64,000 nucleotides of DNA from Streptomyces gilvus (GTDB lineage: Bacteria; Actinomycetota; Actinomycetes; Streptomycetales; Streptomycetaceae): the NCBI RefSeq assembly GCF_022513565.1, contig NZ_JAKWBE010000005.1:62001-126000 (forward strand), in the 5' to 3' direction. Position numbers and translations under genes: made by a program. The notes below the pieces were generated by a model. That model made no database searches. It was not told the origin of the DNA and worked only from the letters and a program-made list of their open reading frames with translations. The number at the start of each line of letters is the position of its first letter. The stretch's first letter is position 1. Positions 24,783 through 32,272 of the stretch are shown here, piece after piece.

Positions 24783-26276
24783 GTGAGCAGCACCCTCTTC
24801 AGGACCAAGAACATCGAGCAGTCCATCCGGGACACCGAGGAGCCCGAGCACGCGCTCCGAAAATCCCTGTCCGCCCTGGATCTGACGGTCTTCGGCGTCG
24901 GTGTCATCATCGGCACCGGCATCTTCGTCCTCACCGGCACGGCCGCCAAGAACACCGCGGGCCCCGCCGTGTCCCTGTCCTTCGTCGTCGCCGGCGTGGT
25001 CTGCGCGCTCGCCGCGCTGTGCTACGCCGAGTTCGCCTCCACGGTCCCGGTCGCGGGCTCCGCGTACACCTTCTCGTACGCGTCACTGGGTGAGTTCCCG
25101 GCCTGGATCATCGGCTGGGACCTGGTGCTGGAGCTGGCCCTGGGCACGGCGGTGGTGGCCGTCGGCTGGTCCGGCTACATCCACTCGCTGCTGGACAACG
25201 CGGGCTGGCATCTGCCCGCCTCGCTCAGTGGCCGGGACGGCGCCCACGGCTTCGGCTTCGACATCCTCGCCGCCGCGCTCGTCCTGCTGCTCACCGCCAT
25301 CCTCGTCATCGGCATGAAGCTCTCCGCGCGGGTCACCTCGGTCGTCGTCGCCATCAAGGTCGCCGTCGTCCTCGTCGTCATCATCGCGGGCGCGTTCTTC
25401 ATCAAGGGCGGCAACTACGACCCGTTCATCCCCAAGGCGCAGACCGTGGAGGCGGGGGGCAACCTCAAGGCGCCGCTGATCCAGCTGATGTTCGGATGGG
25501 CGCCCTCCAACTTCGGCGTCATGGGCATCTTCACCGCCGCGTCCGTGGTGTTCTTCGCCTTCATCGGCTTCGACGTCGTCGCCACGGCGGCGGAGGAGAC
25601 GCGCAACCCGCAGCGGGACGTGCCGCGCGGGATCATCGGATCCCTGATCATCTGCACGACGCTCTACGTGGCCGTGTCGATCGTGGTGACCGGCATGCAG
25701 AAGTACACGAAGCTGTCGGTGGACGCACCGCTGGCCGACGCGTTCAAGGCGACGGGGCACCCCTGGTTCGCGGGTCTGATCAGCTTCGGCGCGGCGGTCG
25801 GCCTGACCACGGTCTGCATGATCCTGCTGCTGGGCCAGTCCCGCGTCTTCTTCGCGATGAGCCGCGACGGGCTGCTGCCCCGCTTCTTCTCCCACACCCA
25901 CCCGCGCTTCCGCACGCCGTACCGCCCGACCATCCTGCTCGGCGTGGTCATCGCGATCGTCGCGGGCTTCACCAGCCTCAGCGAACTGGCCGAACTGGTG
26001 AACATCGGCACGCTCTTCGCGTTCATCGTCGTCGCGATCAGCGTCATCATCCTGCGCAACACCCGCCCCGACCTGGACCGCTCCTTCCGCACCCCGTGGG
26101 TCCCCTTCGTGCCGATCCTGTCGGTGCTCGCCTCCCTGTGGCTGATGCTCAACCTCCCCGCCGAGACCTGGCTCCGCTTCGCCATCTGGATGGTCATCGG
26201 CTTCGCGGTCTACTTCCTCTACGGCCGCACCCACAGCCGCCTGGCCCGCCGCGAGCAGCAGCCGGCGGTTGATTGA
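24783..26276 (+). CDS. APC-family amino acid permease
   Basis: A 497-residue integral membrane protein with about twelve hydrophobic segments, of the amino acid-polyamine-organocation superfamily (cationic amino acid transporter/YfnA-like branch). The start of TM1 shows GVGVIIGTGIFVLTG, the unwound substrate-binding segment of the fold. The GTG at 24783 has GGGAGG upstream. The substrate cannot be read from sequence. It is monocistronic, with a tandem repeat array downstream. Confidence 0.9.
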   Translation: MSSTLFRTKNIEQSIRDTEEPEHALRKSLSALDLTVFGVGVIIGTGIFVLTGTAAKNTAGPAVSLSFVVAGVVCALAALCYAEFASTVPVAGSAYTFSYASLGEFPAWIIGWDLVLELALGTAVVAVGWSGYIHSLLDNAGWHLPASLSGRDGAHGFGFDILAAALVLLLTAILVIGMKLSARVTSVVVAIKVAVVLVVIIAGAFFIKGGNYDPFIPKAQTVEAGGNLKAPLIQLMFGWAPSNFGVMGIFTAASVVFFAFIGFDVVATAAEETRNPQRDVPRGIIGSLIICTTLYVAVSIVVTGMQKYTKLSVDAPLADAFKATGHPWFAGLISFGAAVGLTTVCMILLLGQSRVFFAMSRDGLLPRFFSHTHPRFRTPYRPTILLGVVIAIVAGFTSLSELAELVNIGTLFAFIVVAISVIILRNTRPDLDRSFRTPWVPFVPILSVLASLWLMLNLPAETWLRFAIWMVIGFAVYFLYGRTHSRLARREQQPAVD

Positions 26277-26780
26277 GGACGGGGATCGCCGGGTGCCGGG
26301 TGCCGGGTACAGGTTGGCGGCTGAGTCGGCTTGGCCGGCTGTGTCACTGGCGGCTGCGGGGTGGCCGGCCGGGCTGGACGGCGCGGCGGTCGGTGCCGGT
26401 CGCCCCGTCGGGCGGAGCGGCGTGCCGGTCCGTGGCTGGTCGTCCTGTCCGGGGGAGCGGCGTGCCGGTCCGCAGCTGGTCGTCCCCTCGGGCGCAGCGG
26501 CGTGCCGGTCCGCGGTTGGTCGTCCTGTCCGGGGGAGCGGCGTGCCGGTGCGTGGCCGGTTACCCCGTCGGGCAGAGCGGCGTGCCGGGTCCGTGGCCGG
26601 TTGCCCCGTCGGGCGCAGCGGCGCGCCGGCCCGCGGCTGGTCGTCCCATCGGGCAGGGCGGCGTGCCGGGTCCGTGGCCGGTGGCCATCGGTCGGGGCCG
26701 GCGGTGGAGGGGGCCGGTGCTCGTGACGCCGGTGTCGGCCGGGCAGCAGGGCGGTGTCGTGGTCGGCGGTCAGTGGGTGG
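26277..26780. other. 504-bp gap dominated by the repeat array
   Basis: Apart from the 40-bp array (26391-26701), I see only short G/C-rich direct repeats (CGGGTGCCGGGTGCCGGG near 26290) and no credible gene, promoter or terminator. The flanking genes are convergent, so this is a 3'-3' gap. Confidence 0.6.
26391..26701. repeat. Tandem array of about eight 40-bp repeats
   Basis: The unit begins CGTGCCGGTCCGTGGCTGGT and ends in a GTCGGGCGGAGCGG-like stretch. Copies start at 26421, 26461, 26501, 26541, 26581 (41 bp), 26622 and 26662 (last one degenerate), with a copy shortened by 10 bp at 26391. Since 40 is not a multiple of three, each unit shifts frame and all three forward frames stay open with the same repeating peptide, so apparent ORFs here are not genes. 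The full period is conserved, unlike a CRISPR with variable spacers. Confidence 0.85.
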
Positions 26781-27155
26781 TCAGGTCGGTCTGACCGTCC
26801 GCGGGCCCGCCACCTCCGCGCCCAACTCCGTCACCCGGCGCCGCAGTTCCCGGTCCGCCGTCACCACCAGGACCGGGCGGTCGGCCGCGGCCGCCACCAG
26901 CGCGACCATGTGGTCGTCCCCGCTGCCCGGCGCCGACTCGATCGCCACGCCCGGCACCGGCGTCACTCCGCGCGCCGCGCCCTCGACCACGAGCACGATC
27001 TCCACGGGCCCGGCGTGCCCCGGCACGCCGTCCGCAGCCAGCCGGTCCCGCAGCCGCTCCGCGGCTCCCCGCCGGTCCCGCCACCACCCGTCGGGCACCG
27101 ATCCGACGACATTGGCGCTGTCGACGATCACCAGCAGCGGGTGGCTCTCACTCAT
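26781..27155 (-). CDS. Small NYN/PIN-like domain protein
   Basis: A 124-residue protein with the architecture of a small NYN/PIN-like nuclease fold: an N-terminal acidic strand IVDSANVVG, a central GSGDDHMV and a C-terminal VVTADRELRRRV. These acidic positions would bind a metal ion. I believe close relatives in Streptomyces are often labelled NTP pyrophosphohydrolase, but nothing visible supports that activity. The start is the ATG at 27155. The stop is 80 bp from the repeat array, and the gene runs in the same direction as the dehydrogenase 27 bp upstream, so they are probably co-transcribed. Confidence 0.65.
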   Translation of the reverse strand: MSESHPLLVIVDSANVVGSVPDGWWRDRRGAAERLRDRLAADGVPGHAGPVEIVLVVEGAARGVTPVPGVAIESAPGSGDDHMVALVAAAADRPVLVVTADRELRRRVTELGAEVAGPRTVRPT

Positions 27156-27182
27156 GGGGCAAGGTTCGCACAGCCGTCGACC

Positions 27183-28073
27183 TCAGTCCGTCGGCTTCTC
27201 CTCGAAGCTCGCGTAGTACGCCGCCGCCATGTCCTCCTCGCCGTGCCCCAGGCTCGCCGCCCGTTCCATGCGTTCGGCGGTGGCCGTGGCCACGTCCAGG
27301 CGTACGCCGTTGTCCCGGCCGGCCTCGACGATGAGGCGGGCGTCCTTCCCGGCGGTGGTCACCGCGAACTGCGCGGGGGACAGCCGCCCCTCCAGGACCA
27401 TCCCGGCCTTCGCCTTCAGATAGCCCATGTCCAGCGGCCCGCCCGCGATCAGGTCGAAGAAGCCGGCCGGGTCGACGTCCAGCGCCTTCGACAGGGCCAG
27501 CACCTCCCCGGCCGCCGCCGTGGCCGCGAGGACCCAGCTGTTGGCCACGAGCTTCAGCCGCGTCGCGCTGCCCGCCCCGCCATCGTCCCCGGTCCACACC
27601 GTCCGCGCGCCCACCGCGTCGAACACCGGCTCCACCGCCCCCCGTCCCTCGACGGGCCCGGCGGCCAGCACGGTCAGCTGCCCCGCCTCGGCGGGCTGGC
27701 GCGTACCGAGCACCGGGGCGTCGTAGAAGACGAGCCCCTTTTCGGCGGCGAACGCGGCCAGGTCGGCGACCGCGTCGATCCCGGCGGTGGTCGACTGCAC
27801 CCACGCGGCGCCCGACCGCAGTCCGGAAGCGGCCTCGCGCATGACAGCGAGGGTCGCGGGACCGTCGTACAGCATGGTCAGGACGACGTCGGCGCCGCTC
27901 ACCGCCTCCGCGGGCGTGTCGGCGATGTGCGCCCCGTCCGCGGCGAGCGGCTCGGCCTTGGCGCGGGTACGGTTCCAGGCGCGGACGGTGTGTCCGGCGC
28001 GGGCGAGGTTGCGGGCCATGGCGGCGCCCATGATGCCCGTACCGAGGACGCTCACGGTGAGCTTGTCGGTCAT
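27183..28073 (-). CDS. NAD(P)-dependent beta-hydroxyacid dehydrogenase (3-hydroxyisobutyrate dehydrogenase-like)
   Basis: A 296-residue enzyme with the Rossmann motif GTGIMGAAMARNL at the N-terminus, a substrate-binding STTAGID segment (residue ~120), DAPVLG in place of the family DAPVSGG, and the catalytic Lys region KLVANSW (about residue 170). The family oxidises short beta-hydroxyacids (3-hydroxyisobutyrate, tartronate semialdehyde, 6-phosphogluconate relatives); the substrate here is unknown. The start is the ATG at 28073, divergent from a beta-propeller-like gene. Confidence 0.85.
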   Translation of the reverse strand: MTDKLTVSVLGTGIMGAAMARNLARAGHTVRAWNRTRAKAEPLAADGAHIADTPAEAVSGADVVLTMLYDGPATLAVMREAASGLRSGAAWVQSTTAGIDAVADLAAFAAEKGLVFYDAPVLGTRQPAEAGQLTVLAAGPVEGRGAVEPVFDAVGARTVWTGDDGGAGSATRLKLVANSWVLAATAAAGEVLALSKALDVDPAGFFDLIAGGPLDMGYLKAKAGMVLEGRLSPAQFAVTTAGKDARLIVEAGRDNGVRLDVATATAERMERAASLGHGEEDMAAAYYASFEEKPTD

Positions 28074-28210
28074 GAGATCGGCTTCCTTCTCACTTCTGTT
28101 GCCGGGGGTCGCGTTGCTGCTCGGGAACAGCCTGCCGGTTCAGTACCCCCTCGTGCTCGTGGGGCACGCGCCTCGGTGGGGCCGGACCGCGCGGCGCCGG
28201 GGCGGCCGCT

Positions 28211-28216
28211 TAAAGT
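28211..28216 (+). promoter_or_regulatory. -10 element suggesting a leaderless transcript
   Basis: TAAAGT lies 7 bp ahead of the GTG at 28223, the distance normally separating a -10 hexamer from the transcription start. No purine-rich ribosome-binding site precedes the GTG, so the mRNA is probably leaderless. The -35 is not recognisable. Confidence 0.4.
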
Positions 28217-28222
28217 GAACTG

Positions 28223-29242
28223 GTGAACGGCGACTGGCTTCTGCGCGGCCGTGACGGCCGGCTCAGTGTGTACCTCCCGACGGACGATGCCGTGCTGTGC
28301 CGGGCGGAACGCGCCCCCGGCGGCCCCTGGACGGACCCGCGCAGGGCCGGCGGCGAGCAGATGCTGCACCCGTCCTCGTGCGCCGTCGGTCAGGGCGCTG
28401 ACCTCTACGCCCATCTGGTGTGCTGGCGCCCCACGACGGCCGGTGAGGCGGGCCTGGTGCACTCCACCCACTTCCGGCCCCGGCTCGCGGCCCTCGACTG
28501 GGCGTCCATCGGGCACCCCGACAAGAAGGGCGCCCTCACCGGCCCGCCCGCCGTCACGGTCGACGCGGAGGGCCGCGCCCATGTCTTCGTCCGCAACAAG
28601 GCGGGCGGGGTGAGCCTGGCCGCGCAGAAGGAGAAGGGCGGCTGGGAGCCCTGGGCGGACCTCAAGGGACGCGAAGTCCAGGGCGAGTTGGCGGCGGTGA
28701 CGGGGGAGTCGGGACGCGTGGAGCTGTACGCGGCCGTCCCCGGCGGCATCCTGCACTGGCGCCAGGAGGAACCGGGCGCCACGCCCACGCTGGAGGAGGC
28801 GATGGAGGCACCGGTCCGCCCGGACACCCTGCGCGCCCTCGCCACGTCCCCCGACAGCACGACGCTCTTCTACACCGACGACTCGGGCGACCTGTGTGCC
28901 TGGCGCCCGGGCGCCAAGCCCGTCACGCTGCTGCCCTCCGCCGGGCCCGGTCCGGTCTCCGCCATCCGCTGCGAACTCGACGGCCACGACTGCACGTTGC
29001 TCGCCCAGCGCTCGGCGGCCGGCCGGGTCTCCTTCGCCGCGTACCCGACCGAGCAGGAGTCGGCGGGCGCCTGGTGGACCGACTCCGGACCCGCGCTGCC
29101 CGCGGACGCCACGGTCTCCCTGACGGTGGACCAGGACGACCGCGTGGTGGCGGCGACGCTGTCCCCGTCGACCGGCGTGCTCCTCCTCACCCGCCGCAAG
29201 GACGAACCGGGGCTGGCGCTGGAGGCGTGGCGGGAGGTCTGA
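28223..29242 (+). CDS. Beta-propeller-like (lectin-type) hypothetical protein, paralogue A
   Basis: A 339-residue protein built of repeated units of about 45-50 residues with motifs such as HVFVRNKAGG, WEPWADLKG and ILHWRQEE, the look of a PLL/fucolectin-type beta-propeller. It has no signal peptide or membrane segment. It is a paralogue of the next gene and of the C-terminal half of the PIG-L fusion at 40839-42806: all three share the VFVRN...W.PW.(N/D)L(G/K)G core in the same order. The start rests on the -10 spacing (leaderless GTG at 28223) and on homology beginning at WLLRGRDGRL. Sugar binding is inferred from the fold; nothing catalytic is seen. Confidence 0.7.
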   Translation: MNGDWLLRGRDGRLSVYLPTDDAVLCRAERAPGGPWTDPRRAGGEQMLHPSSCAVGQGADLYAHLVCWRPTTAGEAGLVHSTHFRPRLAALDWASIGHPDKKGALTGPPAVTVDAEGRAHVFVRNKAGGVSLAAQKEKGGWEPWADLKGREVQGELAAVTGESGRVELYAAVPGGILHWRQEEPGATPTLEEAMEAPVRPDTLRALATSPDSTTLFYTDDSGDLCAWRPGAKPVTLLPSAGPGPVSAIRCELDGHDCTLLAQRSAAGRVSFAAYPTEQESAGAWWTDSGPALPADATVSLTVDQDDRVVAATLSPSTGVLLLTRRKDEPGLALEAWREV

Positions 29243-29390
29243 GCCGGGCGAAGGGTGGGCACACGACCGTCACTCCGTGTTCGTCAAGTGTTCGACCTAT
29301 GATGGGGCGCGCTCGGCCTCCCCGTGCAACAGGTGTTCGGGAATGGGCAGGTCAGCCTCGCCGGGCGGCAGGGAAGGGGCGGGCCACGTC

Positions 29391-30515
29391 ATGCGGACCG
29401 GATCCGGGCGCGGCGCCGCCCGACGCAGAGCGGCCGACAGCGTAGTCGTACCCGAGGCGACCGGGCGGCAGGCGGCCGAGGCGACCGTGGAGGGCCGCTG
29501 GCTGGTGCTCGGCAAGGACGGCAGGCTGACTGCTTACGCCCGCACCCGCGGCGGTCTGCTGCGTTGGACCGAGGCCCGGCCGGGCGGCCCGCACTGGACG
29601 GGACCCGAGTTCTTCCCGGTGGCGGACCTCACCCAGCTCTCGATCGTCCAGGGCGCGGACACCTACGTCCACTTCCTGGGCCGGCGCGAGACACGCAAGG
29701 GCGACGGGCCGCCCGCCGTCGACATCGTGCACGCCATCCAGTACCAGACCGGCCGTCCGGTCACCGAGTGGCGCTCGCTCGGCAATCCGCACCAAGACCG
29801 GGAGAAGGCCGCGCGTTTCGGCATACCCGTGGGGGCGGTGAGCGGGTCGGGCCGGGTGCATGTCTTCGTGCGCAACGCGGGCCATGGGCTGATGCTGCGT
29901 CGGGAGGGACCGAGCGGGAAGTGGCAGCCCTGGGAGGACCTCAAGGGCAGCGGAGTGCAGGACGGACTTGCCGTCGTCGCCCATGGCTCCGGGCGCATCG
30001 AGGTGCTTGCGGGCGGCGCCCAGGACGCCATGTGGTGGCGGCAGCCGGAGGCCGACGGCGACTTCCGGCAGGAGCCGGACCTCGCGCTGCGGGTGACGCC
30101 GGGCACGGCGGCGGCCCTGGAGACGGCGCCGGACCGGGCGACGTACTACTGGACCGACCAGGACACGGGACAGTTCGTCGCCCACCGCCCCGGCGGCTGG
30201 CTGATCCCGCTCGGCGGGGCCCCGGCCGGCGACCCCCTGACGCTGCTGCGTGCGACGCTCGACGGTTTCGACTGCACGGTGCTGGCCCATCGTGGCCCCG
30301 ACGGCCAGGTCATGCTCGCCGTATGCGGCGCCGAGAACGAACAGGCGGGCCTGTGGTGGGCCCCGACCGGCGAACAGTCCGTCGGCGCCCCGGCCCTGGC
30401 CCTGGACGCCCACGGCCGCGTCGTCCTGGCCACCGTCACCGCCGACGGCGCCCTCCACATCGCCCGCCAGTCCGGAGGCCCGGGCCTGGCCCTGTCCCCG
30501 TCGACCCGGGTTTGA
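29391..30515 (+). CDS. Beta-propeller-like hypothetical protein, paralogue B
   Basis: A 374-residue paralogue of the preceding gene. It has a basic N-terminal extension of about 40 residues, then WLVLGKDGRLTAYART, HVFVRNAGHG and WQPWEDLKG in the same order. A -10-like TATGAT (29298-29303) and GGGAAGGGG upstream favour the ATG at 29391; an in-frame GTG at 29277 would add 38 residues but overlaps that promoter. Tandem duplication is the simplest origin of the pair. Function is unknown; a carbohydrate-recognising scaffold is plausible. Confidence 0.65.
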   Translation: MRTGSGRGAARRRAADSVVVPEATGRQAAEATVEGRWLVLGKDGRLTAYARTRGGLLRWTEARPGGPHWTGPEFFPVADLTQLSIVQGADTYVHFLGRRETRKGDGPPAVDIVHAIQYQTGRPVTEWRSLGNPHQDREKAARFGIPVGAVSGSGRVHVFVRNAGHGLMLRREGPSGKWQPWEDLKGSGVQDGLAVVAHGSGRIEVLAGGAQDAMWWRQPEADGDFRQEPDLALRVTPGTAAALETAPDRATYYWTDQDTGQFVAHRPGGWLIPLGGAPAGDPLTLLRATLDGFDCTVLAHRGPDGQVMLAVCGAENEQAGLWWAPTGEQSVGAPALALDAHGRVVLATVTADGALHIARQSGGPGLALSPSTRV

Positions 30516-30717
30516 CGACTGCTCGGCCGGGGCGGCCGTCAGAGCCCGTGTCACATCCCCGGCCGGGCGCGCGATGTCTGGCACGCACTCTCCCGCTGCC
30601 TCAAGGGCGTGGGGGGCGGGAGTTCTCGGCAGTCCGAATCCAATCAGATCCGATGGTGATTGCTGACAGGGTTTGACGACAGACAGGGTCCGGTCCTCCG
30701 TACGGAAGGGCCCCACG

Positions 30718-31070
30718 GTGGCGAACCTTGTCTTCAAGCGGGTCTCGACCGACCAGCAGTCGACCGCCCGGCGACACCTGGTCCTGGACGAGGCTGCCAT
30801 CGAGGACCCGGTCGTCTTCGAGGAGGACGCGGGCACCTCCAGCCGCCTCCACCCGCTCCAGCGCCCGGAGTTCCGCGAACTGCTCACCTACGCGCGGCCG
30901 GGCGACCGTGCACATCTCCGAGATGCTCCGCCTCGTACGCGGTACCGGGCACATCCTCGACGTGCTCGACGTCCTCCACCGCGACCAGGTGGCGCCCAGG
31001 GCGTCCCGGCTCAGCGAAAGGCCCGCCGCGAGTACGCAACCGCGTCAACACCCTCGCGGGCGAGACCCCC
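30718..31070 (+). pseudogene. Frameshifted Tn3-type resolvase (tnpR) remnant
   Basis: The first 62 residues (VANLVFKRVSTDQQS to TYARPGD) match the catalytic N-terminus of serine recombinases; the nucleophile Ser of RVSTDQQ is present. At about 30903-30906 the frame breaks: HISEMLRLVRGTGHILDVLDVLHRDQ continues in the next forward frame, fitting loss of two bases where relatives read PGDTVHISEM. Homology fades after about 31000 and the DNA-binding C-terminus is missing. The sequence resembles resolvases of Tn3-family transposons of Streptomyces. It cannot be functional. Confidence 0.75.
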
Positions 31071-31135
31071 GTAGCGAGTCGTCCTGCTCGGAGCACCCCC
31101 GGGAGCGGCGCATCGGCATCGGCCCGATGGCCGTA

Positions 31136-31783
31136 TCACTGCACGGCGTCAGGCGCTTCGACGGTAAACGTCACAACTTCGACCTCGGCATCGGAGGGCA
31201 AGCCGGGATAGTGGCCCTGGAGCCCCTTCTTGAGTTCGTCGATGCTCGTGCCGCCGTCGAGCCGGGCCTGGGCGGCGGTGAGGCGATCGAGCCGGTGGCG
31301 TTTGACGCCGGTGACGGTGCCGTTCAACGTGCGGTGGGCTTCGTCGTCCTCGAAGAGGAAGATCGCGGGGCCCAGTGCGATCGGATCGTCGTAGCGGACG
31401 GTGGTGTCCGGCAGAAGCTTCCGAATCGGCCGCAGTGTCGGCCCTTCGTCGGTCGGTACGGCGACGAAGATGTCGGGATGGAGGTCGAGAAGCGCTTGGC
31501 GGCAGCGACCGCACGGCGGGATGAGGCCGCGACCTTGATCTCCCGCGGCGGCGATGGTGACGAGCGGGCCGGCTCCCGCTGCGGCGGCGGCACCGAGTAC
31601 GACGAGCTCGGCGCACGGACCGCCGGTGAAGTGGTGGACGTTGACCGCCTCATGGATCCTTCCGGCCGTGTCCATCGCCGCTGCGGCCACGGTGTGGTTC
31701 GGGTCGCTCCCGAGCGTGGCGGCGAGCCGTTCCGCAGTCTCGACAACGCGGCGCTCGGAGTCGAAGAGCTTCATGGAGACCAT
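31136..31783 (-). CDS. Blasticidin-S-deaminase-like cytidine deaminase with ASCH-like tail
   Basis: A 215-residue protein. Residues 1-130 match the cytidine deaminase fold and especially blasticidin-S deaminase: [14 protein letters not shown] and [14 protein letters not shown] are nearly identical to that enzyme. Cys57, Cys91 and Cys94 (zinc) and Glu59 (proton shuttle) are offset by exactly 3 from Cys54, Cys88, Cys91 and Glu56 of the Aspergillus enzyme as I remember it. It should deaminate a cytosine nucleoside or a nucleoside antibiotic. Residues about 135-215 ([19 protein letters not shown]...[16 protein letters not shown]) resemble the C-terminal part of an ASCH domain, a fold linked to RNA or modified-base binding. 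The start is ATG 31783 or 31774. Flanking transposase remnants suggest transfer as Tn cargo. Confidence 0.8.
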   Translation of the reverse strand: MVSMKLFDSERRVVETAERLAATLGSDPNHTVAAAAMDTAGRIHEAVNVHHFTGGPCAELVVLGAAAAAGAGPLVTIAAAGDQGRGLIPPCGRCRQALLDLHPDIFVAVPTDEGPTLRPIRKLLPDTTVRYDDPIALGPAIFLFEDDEAHRTLNGTVTGVKRHRLDRLTAAQARLDGGTSIDELKKGLQGHYPGLPSDAEVEVVTFTVEAPDAVQ

Positions 31784-32101
31784 GGCGCCGACCCTGGATC
31801 GGCCCGGCCGGACTCCTCGACACAATTGTCCGACAGCCCCCGCACCCGCGGCCTGGGCATCACTCGCAGCTGATCGGGCTCACGGACGGCCCGGCGGCCG
31901 GCGGGGGTCGCGCACTTCCATCGCTGCGGGAGGCGCGGCGACGCCCTTCCCCGGGAGCGCTGCCGAGGTCGCTGCCGTCCGGCCCGCCCCGTCTATCACA
32001 TGGGGTGATGCTCTGGGCTGGAATCGGGGATCACCTCATACTCTGCGGGGGCACCTGGCACTGTCGCGCGCGAATCACGCCAACGATCAAGGAGCGGGCC
32101 G

Positions 32102-32263
32102 GTGCCCACCAATTTTCTGAGCGAGGAACAGCGCAGGCGCTTCGGCCACTTGACCGAGGACCCGGACGAGACAGCTCGCCGGGTCCTTCCTGCTGGATCA
32201 GACCGCGCGCCGCCGGGCGATGGCCGCCCGTGGCGCGCGGAACCGGATCGGCCGGGCAGGTGA
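32102..32263 (+). pseudogene. N-terminal fragment of a Tn3-family transposase (tnpA)
   Basis: VPTNFLSEEQRRRFGHLTEDPDE matches the usual start of Tn3-family transposases. After a shift of frame near 32169, QLAGSFLLDQTARRRAM and AARGARNRIG continue the same alignment. Homology stops at about 32263, after roughly 55 residues of a protein normally near 1000. The remainder is absent and the DNA runs straight into the 3' end of the LCP gene. Confidence 0.75.
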
Positions 32264-32272
32264 CGCAGGCTC

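Larger units (their letters stand above)
30718..32263. mobile_element. Decayed Tn3-type transposon carrying a deaminase
   Basis: A tnpR remnant and a tnpA start, both rightward and both frameshifted, flank an intact leftward deaminase gene. This is the resolvase-cargo-transposase order expected of a Tn3-type element truncated on its tnpA side. I could not find the 38-bp terminal inverted repeats, so the boundaries are those of the recognisable coding remnants. The 31784-32101 gap has only an alternating ATCAC/GTGAT/ATCAC palindrome (31995-32035). Confidence 0.6.

Noticed and set aside
26391..26701. CRISPR-like array
   Set aside because: The whole 40-bp period is conserved; there are no variable spacers and no cas genes nearby.
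26269..27216. Long forward open frames over the repeat array
   Set aside because: They arise because 40-bp units shift frame each time in G/C-rich DNA, giving the same Arg/Gly-rich repeat peptide in every frame; there is no ribosome-binding site or homology.
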